DNA from: JAICLL01 sp035252155
Lineage (GTDB): Bacteria; Planctomycetota; Planctomycetia; Pirellulales; JAICIG01
DNA: 10,606 bases
Reading direction: 5' to 3'
Assembly (NCBI GenBank): GCA_035252155.1
Contig: DATFDL010000781.1
Coordinates: 1 to 10,606, forward strand
In this document: positions 1 to 4,707 of the stretch, piece by piece
How the letters are laid out: each line of letters begins with the position of its first letter
Position numbering within the stretch: position 1 is the stretch's first letter
The notes under the pieces: model-generated
Database searches by the model: none
Told to the model about the DNA's origin: nothing
Seen by the model: only the letters and a program-made list of their open reading frames with translations
Translations under genes and position numbers: made by a program

Positions 1-11
1 TTAGCAAATCG

Positions 12-39
12 AAAATCCAAAATCTAAAATCCAAAATCC
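12..39. repeat. Heptameric tandem repeat (AAAATCC/T x4)
   Basis: Four contiguous 7-base units are present: AAAATCC at 12-18, AAAATCT at 19-25, AAAATCC at 26-32 and AAAATCC at 33-39. A degenerate fifth unit sits at 5-11. The array ends 16 bases before the GTG start of the MoxR gene, and its AT-rich composition contrasts with the GC-rich genes. Similar heptamer arrays of different sequence lie before two other genes in this window (2172-2199 and 4657-4703). The repeat is seen directly; any role is unknown. Confidence 0.85.
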
Positions 40-43
40 CCTC

Positions 44-50
44 GAGGAAG
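44..50 (+). promoter_or_regulatory. Ribosome binding site of the MoxR gene
   Basis: GAGGAAG lies 5 bases before the GTG at 56. It is the clearest Shine-Dalgarno match among the first five genes and is what selects this GTG as the start. Confidence 0.75.
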
Positions 51-55
51 CTCCT

Positions 56-1108
56 GTGAACGACTCTCCCCACGATCCTGACCTGGCCGGCCTGGCCAAA
101 CTCAAAGACGCCCATGCCAAGCTGCGCCAGCAGATCGCACGAGTGGTGGTCGGCCAGGACGAAGTGCTCGATCAGTTGATGATTTGCATCTTCGCTCGTG
201 GCCACTGCATGCTCGAAGGCGTGCCCGGGCTGGCCAAGACGCTGATGGTCAGCACGCTGGCCGATTGCCTGTCGCTCGATTTCAACCGCATTCAGTTCAC
301 GCCCGACCTGATGCCGAGCGACATCACCGGCACCGAGGTTTTGCAAGAAGATCGCTCGACCGGCGCCCGGCAACTGCGCTATGTACACGGGCCGGTGTTC
401 GCCAACGTGGTGCTGGCCGACGAAATCAACCGCACGCCGCCCAAGACGCAGGCAGCCCTGCTCGAAGCGATGCAAGAGCGGCAGGTGTCGGCCGGCGGGC
501 AGCGTTATCCGCTGCCCGATCCTTTCTTTGTGCTGGCCACGCAAAATCCCATCGAGCAGGAAGGCACCTACCCACTGCCCGAGGCACAGCTCGACCGCTT
601 CCTGTTCAAGGTGTTCGTCGGTTATCCCAGTCAGGCCGAAGAGCGGCAAATTTACCGGCTAACGACGGGCATCGACGCGGCCGACGTAACCAAGGTGCTA
701 TCGGGGGCCGAGATTCCCGAGCTGCAGGCGCTGGTTCGCCGCGTGCCCGTGTCCGATCATTGCCTCGACTTTGCCATGCACTTGGTGCGGGCCACACGGG
801 GCACCGACGAGGGCAGCCCCAAGTATGTCTCGAAGTGGATCGCCTGGGGCGCGGGACCGCGTGCCGGGCAGGCGCTCGTGGTGGCCTCGAAGGCGCGGGC
901 CGCGCTCGAAGGCCGCACCAGCGTCACCATCGAAGACATCCGCGCCATGGCCCCGCCCGTGCTGCGGCACCGCCTGGTGACGACCTACGCCGCCCAGGCC
1001 GAAGGCCAGAACGTCGATTCGATCATCCACCGTTTGCTTGAAGACATCCCCGAACGCGCAGGAGCCGCCCAGGCCGATGGCCAACTCGCCCAAGTATTCC
1101 GATCCTGA
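56..1108 (+). CDS. MoxR-family AAA+ ATPase
   Basis: This is a 350-residue cytoplasmic AAA+ ATPase of the MoxR type, the usual family length. The Walker A loop is GVPGLAKT (55-62), preceded by the family's VVGQDEV segment (31-37). Walker B is VVLADEINRTPPKTQ (118-132, D122/E123). The sensor-1 segment is ATQNPIEQEGTYPLPEAQLD (161-180, N164). The C-terminal lid contains GPRAGQAL, the usual sensor-2 region. MoxR proteins use ATP to remodel or load partner proteins, most often VWA-domain proteins encoded next door, which fits the DUF58/VWA genes here. The GTG start is chosen for its well-placed SD and because the protein then begins just before the conserved domain. The gene overlaps the next one by 32 bases, suggesting translational coupling. 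The family assignment is firm; the specific client proteins are inferred. Confidence 0.96.
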   Translation: MNDSPHDPDLAGLAKLKDAHAKLRQQIARVVVGQDEVLDQLMICIFARGHCMLEGVPGLAKTLMVSTLADCLSLDFNRIQFTPDLMPSDITGTEVLQEDRSTGARQLRYVHGPVFANVVLADEINRTPPKTQAALLEAMQERQVSAGGQRYPLPDPFFVLATQNPIEQEGTYPLPEAQLDRFLFKVFVGYPSQAEERQIYRLTTGIDAADVTKVLSGAEIPELQALVRRVPVSDHCLDFAMHLVRATRGTDEGSPKYVSKWIAWGAGPRAGQALVVASKARAALEGRTSVTIEDIRAMAPPVLRHRLVTTYAAQAEGQNVDSIIHRLLEDIPERAGAAQADGQLAQVFRS

Positions 1109-2000
1109 TGTGCTGGCGCGAATCGCGGGGCTGACGCTCCGCGCGCGGCGGGTGGTCGAGGGCACGATCTCCGGCCTGCACCGCAGCCCGTTCCACGGCT
1201 TCGCCGTCGAGTTTGCCGAGTACCGCGAGTACTCGCCGGGCGACGACCTGCGCCGGCTCGACTGGCGCGTCTTTGGCCGCACCGACCGCTATTACGTCAA
1301 ACAGTATGAAGAAGAGAGCAACCTCCGCTGCCATATCGTGCTCGACGCCAGCGCCTCGATGCGGTACGGCTCGGGCCCGCTCACCAAGTTCGATTATGCC
1401 GCCACGATAGCCGCCTCACTGGCGACGCTTCTGGTCGGGCAGCAAGACCCCGTGGGTCTGGCCCTGTTCGACAGCCAGCGCCGCAAGCTGCTGCCGCCGG
1501 CGGCCACGCAGGCCCAGTTGGTGCGGATCGTCGAAGAGCTCGAAAGCTCGCAGCCCGACCGCCAGACGCAGCTTGGTCCCGTGCTGCAAGACCTGGCCGA
1601 GCAAGTGCGCAAGCGCGGACTGATGATCATCATTTCCGATCTGCTGACCGATCTCGACTCGTTTTACGACGGACTCTCGCGGCTGCAATACCGCGGCCAC
1701 GAGATCATGATTTTGCACGTGCTCGACCGCGACGAGTTGGAGCTGCCCTTCAACGATCTGGTGCTGTTTCACGATATCGAAGGCAGCGAAGAGCTGTACG
1801 CCGAGCCGTGGGCCTTTCGCAACGCCTACAAGGCGGCGATCAACGAGTTTGTCGACGGCGTGCGCGGCGCCTGCGGCTCACGGGCGATCGACTATTTGCT
1901 GATGCGCACCGACCAGCCGCTGGGCGACGCGCTGAGCCATTACTTGCACGCCCGTGAACGCTTGCAGCCCTTCGGACAACATAAACATGGAACGCTGTAA
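1077..2000 (+). CDS. DUF58 family protein with VWA-like fold
   Basis: This 307-residue DUF58 protein is the standard genomic partner of MoxR ATPases. The family signature YSPGDDLRRLDW lies at residues 52-63, followed by FGRTDRYYVKQYEEES. A VWA-type metal site is intact: DASASM at 90-95 gives D90, S92 and S94 of the DxSxS motif. A later IIISDLLTD strand supplies the usual downstream Asp. No membrane segment or signal peptide is visible, so it is probably cytoplasmic with the ATPase. I chose ATG 1077 over an in-frame TTG at 1038 because homologues typically begin near 'MANSPKY..DPDVLARI' and the TTG has no SD. A GGAG sits at 1061-1064, 12 bases upstream and a little far, and the 32-base overlap with the preceding gene suggests coupled translation. 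The biochemical role of DUF58 is not established; a MoxR adaptor or client is the usual inference. Confidence 0.93.
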   Translation: MANSPKYSDPDVLARIAGLTLRARRVVEGTISGLHRSPFHGFAVEFAEYREYSPGDDLRRLDWRVFGRTDRYYVKQYEEESNLRCHIVLDASASMRYGSGPLTKFDYAATIAASLATLLVGQQDPVGLALFDSQRRKLLPPAATQAQLVRIVEELESSQPDRQTQLGPVLQDLAEQVRKRGLMIIISDLLTDLDSFYDGLSRLQYRGHEIMILHVLDRDELELPFNDLVLFHDIEGSEELYAEPWAFRNAYKAAINEFVDGVRGACGSRAIDYLLMRTDQPLGDALSHYLHARERLQPFGQHKHGTL

Positions 2001-2021
2001 CGTACGGAATGGGGAATGGGT

Positions 2022-2157
2022 CTGTAGGGAACGGACTCCGTGCCGTTCCGCAGTGGGGCGGCGCGAGGTCGCCCCGCCCTTCGGCGGAGCGCTCCGGAGG
2101 GGGCGGGATGACGTCCATGGGCAGGTCACGGAACGGCACGGAGTCCGTTCCCTACAG
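2022..2157. repeat. Perfect 29-bp inverted repeat, 78-base interior
   Basis: Left arm 2022-2050 and right arm 2129-2157 are exact reverse complements over 29 bases, and complementarity stops on both sides (2021/2158 and 2051/2128 do not pair). Exact conservation of both arms implies a recent arrival or selection on the stem. A 26/29 copy of the left arm occurs at 4090-4118. Confidence 0.92.
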
Positions 2158-2171
2158 CCGTCGGTCGGTAT

Positions 2172-2199
2172 ACTCCGCACTCCGCATTCCGCATTCCGC
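2172..2199. repeat. Heptameric tandem repeat (ACTCCGC/ATTCCGC x4)
   Basis: Four contiguous units are ACTCCGC at 2172-2178 and 2179-2185, then ATTCCGC at 2186-2192 and 2193-2199. The array ends 32 bases before the ATG at 2232. Its unit differs from the arrays at 12-39 and 4657-4703 but has the same period of seven and the same once-per-unit TCC. Confidence 0.85.
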
Positions 2200-2231
2200 A
2201 CTAGCGCGACCTAAGATCGTTCGATTTCTTC

Positions 2232-4523
2232 ATGGACTCGCTTGGTTTCGTCAACACGCCGCTGCTCTGGGGAATGGCCCTGGCCTCGATCCCCATCATC
2301 ATTCATTTGCTGTTCCGGCGGCGGTTTCGGCGCGTCGAGTGGGCGCCGATGCACTATCTGAAGCTGTCGATCCAGCGCAACCGCCGGCGGATTCGGCTCG
2401 AACAATTGCTGCTGTTGGCGCTGCGGACGTTGTTGATTCTACTGCTATTCTTCTTCATCGCCCGGCCCGTGATCCATGCCGCCGGCTTGGGCAAGTGGCT
2501 GGGCGGCAGCAGCCGCACCAGTCAGGTGCTGCTGCTCGACGATTCGCTGAGCATGGACTACCGCGAAGGCGGCCGCTCGGCCTGGGACCGGGCGAAGGAA
2601 CTGGCCGTTAAGCTGCTCGAAAACGTCGGACCCAAAGACCGCTTCACGTTGGTGCTCGCCTCGCAGCCCAAGCAGCCGCTCTTGCGCGAAGTCGAGCTGG
2701 CCAATCCGGATGAAGCGATTCAGCTTATCAACGAACTCAAACCCAGCGACACCTTCGCCGCCTGGGAGCCGGTGATGCAGGCCATGGACGAGTTGATCAT
2801 CAGCGGCTCGTACCCCATCCGCGAGCTGACGCTCATCACCGACTTGCGGCGTTCGGGCTGGGACGACACCGTCGGCCCCATCGGCAGCCGCTGGACCACC
2901 GCCCGGCTGGAGATGCGCATCTTCGACGTCGGCAGCGAGCGTACCGCCAACGTCGCCCTGGAAGATCTGAAGCAACTCGACCGCCTGGCGATGGTCGGCA
3001 ATCCCACTCACTATGAGGCGGTGATTCACAACGCCAGCGAGCGAGAGCTGACGGCGCTCGACGCCACCTGGGCCATCGACGGCAAACCCAGCGTGGCGCG
3101 ATTGCCGACGATCGCAGCGGGCGAAACGGCTCGCGTGCCGCTGGCCGCGACGTTTCAAGAGCCGGGCTTACACTATGTTGAATTCGAGTTGCCAGCCGAC
3201 GATCTGCCCGGTGACAATCGCCGCTGGCGCGTGACCAACGCCCTAGAACAAGTCAATATTCTGCTGGTCGACGGAGAACCTTCCAGCGAACCGTTGGCGG
3301 GCGAGGTCGATTTTCTGGCGTTGGCCTTGGCCATCGGGGCGGGTGATACCGATGCCTTCCACGTACAGGTGGTCACCGATTCGGAGTGGGCCACGCTGCC
3401 CGCTGGCCAGTCCGATCTGATCGTCTTGGCCAACGTGGGTGGCCTTGCCCGCGATCAGGTCGAGCGGCTTGAGCGCCAGGTGGCCGCCGGCACGGGCCTG
3501 ATGATCTTCCCTGGCGAGCAGATCGACCCGACCAGCTACGCTCAACTTCTCTATCGCGACGGCGAAGGACTACTGCCGGCCTTGCCCGAAACCAACGCCG
3601 ACGAAGAGTTTTCGGGGCTAGTGCTCGAAGGCAGGGCACCGGGGCCGCTCGACATTTTGGCGCAGCTCAAGCCGGCCGTATTGGAGCGGATCAAGGTCCG
3701 GCGATTCTTGCAAGTGCGCGGCGAACAAGAGCATCCCGAGGTGCGCGTCTTGGCGCGGTGGAACAATGCCGACGCCTCGCCCGCCGTTTTGGAAAAAAGT
3801 TTTGGGCGCGGCCGGGTGTTGTTCTGGACGATCACCGCCGACAAGCTCTGGAGCGATTGGCCGACCGAGCCGAGCTATGTGTTGGCGATGCGCGAGTCCG
3901 CGACCGGCATTGCGCGGGCGGATGCTGAAACACGGGTATTCATCTCGGGCGAGCCGCTAAAGGTCGCCGTGGCCGAAGGCGAGCAGGTCGGCACACCGCC
4001 GCCCACGGTTGAGCTGTTCGACACCGGGGACAACCCGCGCACCGACAAGCCGCAGCCGCTGCGCGTGGAGGAGGCAACGGACAAAGCCTCTGCAGGGGAC
4101 GGACGCCGTGCCGTTCCGCCAGCGGCAAATGCAAACGGAATGAATTCCGTTCTACAGGGGAGCGGACCCCGTGTCGCATCGGACAAACCTGACAGCCGCC
4201 GCCATCCTCAAACGTTGGTCTACAACGACACGCGCCGCTCGGGCTTGTATCGTCTGCTGTGGAACATCGTGCCCACGGGCGACCGCTTCGATTGGGTGGC
4301 GGTCGATCCCGACGGGCGCGAGAGCGACCTGGCGCGGATCGCCGACGACCAGCTTCGCGGCCTGTGGGGCGGTTTTCAGCCGGAGATCATTCACGCCGTC
4401 TCGGCCAGCGACACGCCCATCGCCGTCCGCGGCCAAGAGATTTGGCGCACATTGGCCATGACCATGCTCGGCCTGTTAGTGGTTGAATCGTGTTTCGCAA
4501 CTTGGACCGGCAGGCAACGGTAA
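2232..4523 (+). CDS. BatA-like membrane VWA protein with GATase-like domain
   Basis: This 763-residue membrane protein opens with the BatA-type N-terminal double-membrane domain. TM1 is ~11-28, then comes an Arg-rich loop (RRRFRR at 29-34, RNRRRIR at 49-55), then TM2 ~59-80. A VWA domain follows (~98-235) with MIDAS residues D103, S105 and S107 in LLDDSLSM and a later LITDLRRSGW. Next are a beta-rich segment (~240-340) and an alpha/beta domain from VNILLVDG (341-348) to about 590 that looks like the glutamine-amidotransferase-like fold often attached to such proteins. The only cysteine in the protein is in the C-terminal TM (~740-757), so a Cys-dependent amidotransferase activity is not expected. 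By the positive-inside rule the 660-residue central part is extracytoplasmic. An in-frame stop at 2202-2204 leaves ATG 2232 as the only good start, yet no SD is visible. Residues ~615-660 are a low-complexity linker produced by a repeat (4090-4176). Confidence 0.9.
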   Translation: MDSLGFVNTPLLWGMALASIPIIIHLLFRRRFRRVEWAPMHYLKLSIQRNRRRIRLEQLLLLALRTLLILLLFFFIARPVIHAAGLGKWLGGSSRTSQVLLLDDSLSMDYREGGRSAWDRAKELAVKLLENVGPKDRFTLVLASQPKQPLLREVELANPDEAIQLINELKPSDTFAAWEPVMQAMDELIISGSYPIRELTLITDLRRSGWDDTVGPIGSRWTTARLEMRIFDVGSERTANVALEDLKQLDRLAMVGNPTHYEAVIHNASERELTALDATWAIDGKPSVARLPTIAAGETARVPLAATFQEPGLHYVEFELPADDLPGDNRRWRVTNALEQVNILLVDGEPSSEPLAGEVDFLALALAIGAGDTDAFHVQVVTDSEWATLPAGQSDLIVLANVGGLARDQVERLERQVAAGTGLMIFPGEQIDPTSYAQLLYRDGEGLLPALPETNADEEFSGLVLEGRAPGPLDILAQLKPAVLERIKVRRFLQVRGEQEHPEVRVLARWNNADASPAVLEKSFGRGRVLFWTITADKLWSDWPTEPSYVLAMRESATGIARADAETRVFISGEPLKVAVAEGEQVGTPPPTVELFDTGDNPRTDKPQPLRVEEATDKASAGDGRRAVPPAANANGMNSVLQGSGPRVASDKPDSRRHPQTLVYNDTRRSGLYRLLWNIVPTGDRFDWVAVDPDGRESDLARIADDQLRGLWGGFQPEIIHAVSASDTPIAVRGQEIWRTLAMTMLGLLVVESCFATWTGRQR
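4090..4176. repeat. In-frame palindromic-repeat insertion inside the BatA-like gene
   Basis: Bases 4090-4118 match the left arm of the spacer palindrome (2022-2050) at 26 of 29 positions, with differences at arm positions 4, 9 and 16. A small hairpin follows, ACGGAAT (4135-4141) with ATTCCGT (4144-4150), and runs into TTCTACAG, which resembles the end of the right arm. A third, weaker arm-like copy spans about 4153-4175. The piece is translated in frame as part of a Pro/Ala/Asn/Ser-rich linker (residues ~620-649) just before the TLVYNDTRRSGLYR strand of the host protein. The 29-base match is seen directly; insertion history is inferred. Confidence 0.75.
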
Positions 4524-4547
4524 CCATGAGTAGATGTCGTCGTCTAT

Positions 4548-4600
4548 TGTCGTCTTTCGCTCCGCGAAAGAAACGTACTTTCGCGGAGCGAAAGGCGACA
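4548..4600. repeat. Long hairpin (17-bp perfect, 23-bp imperfect stem)
   Basis: CTTTCGCTCCGCGAAAG at 4554-4570 is the exact reverse complement of 4578-4594, with a 7-base loop AAACGTA (4571-4577). The stem continues outward to 4548/4600 with one T-G position (4553/4595), giving about 23 pairs. It lies 25 bases after the stop of the BatA-like gene. No T-run follows, so it is not a standard intrinsic terminator. Its sequence is unrelated to the 2022-2157 element. It could stabilise or process the mRNA, or be a dispersed palindromic repeat. Confidence 0.9.
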
Positions 4601-4656
4601 CTGCCGGGGCATCGCCAAGGCTCTGCCCCAGCCTCCGGAACTTTAACTCTTCCCCT

Positions 4657-4703
4657 GAATCCCGAATCCTGACCCCCGACCCCTGCTTCGAATCCCGACC
4701 CCT
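4657..4703. repeat. Heptameric repeat array (GAATCCC/GACCCCT type, 4+2 units)
   Basis: Units run GAATCCC (4657-4663), GAATCCT (4664-4670), GACCCCC (4671-4677) and GACCCCT (4678-4684). After a 5-base interruption come GAATCCC (4690-4696) and GACCCCT (4697-4703). The array ends 4 bases before the ATG at 4708. It occupies the place where an SD would lie, and no SD is present. Confidence 0.85.
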
Positions 4704-4707
4704 GCTC

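Larger units (their letters stand above)
2005..2199. repeat. Nested palindromic element filling the spacer
   Basis: Most of the 231-base gap between the DUF58 and BatA-like genes is one symmetric structure. The outer arms are 2005-2020 and 2183-2198, which pair at 14 of 16 positions and are built from GGAATGG and GCATTCC heptamers. The inner arms, 2022-2050 and 2129-2157, are a perfect 29-base inverted repeat containing GGAACGGACTCCGTGCCGTT. Further in, CCCGCCC (2073-2079) pairs with GGGCGGG (2101-2107). Near the centre, CGGAGCGCTCCG (2085-2096) is a perfect 12-base palindrome. There is no T-run after the stem, so it is not a typical intrinsic terminator. No transposase is present. It resembles dispersed palindromic elements (REP/MITE-like); the family is unidentified. 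Confidence 0.85.

Noticed and set aside
1..30. Possible promoter: TTAGCA (1-6), 18-base gap, TAAAAT (25-30)
   Set aside because: The -10 match falls inside the AAAATCC/T repeat and arises from its composition. The upstream context is missing, so I do not call it.
12..39. CRISPR-like array
   Set aside because: Units are 7 bases, contiguous and without spacers; no cas genes are present.
1038..1076. TTG start giving the DUF58 protein 13 extra residues
   Set aside because: No SD precedes it, the extra residues are unlike the family N-terminus, and ATG 1077 fits better.
2022..2157. Rho-independent terminator
   Set aside because: The stem is long with a 78-base interior and is not followed by a T-run on the + strand; genes on both sides look like one operon.
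2009..2611. 200-codon + strand ORF across the spacer and the start of the BatA-like gene
   Set aside because: The first third is translated palindrome and heptamer sequence, and the rest is an alternative frame of a well-supported gene.
4534..4707. In-frame N-terminal extension of 58 residues on the second membrane VWA gene
   Set aside because: It only translates the 4548-4600 hairpin and the heptamer array, has no SD, and precedes a typical membrane-protein N-terminus starting at 4708.
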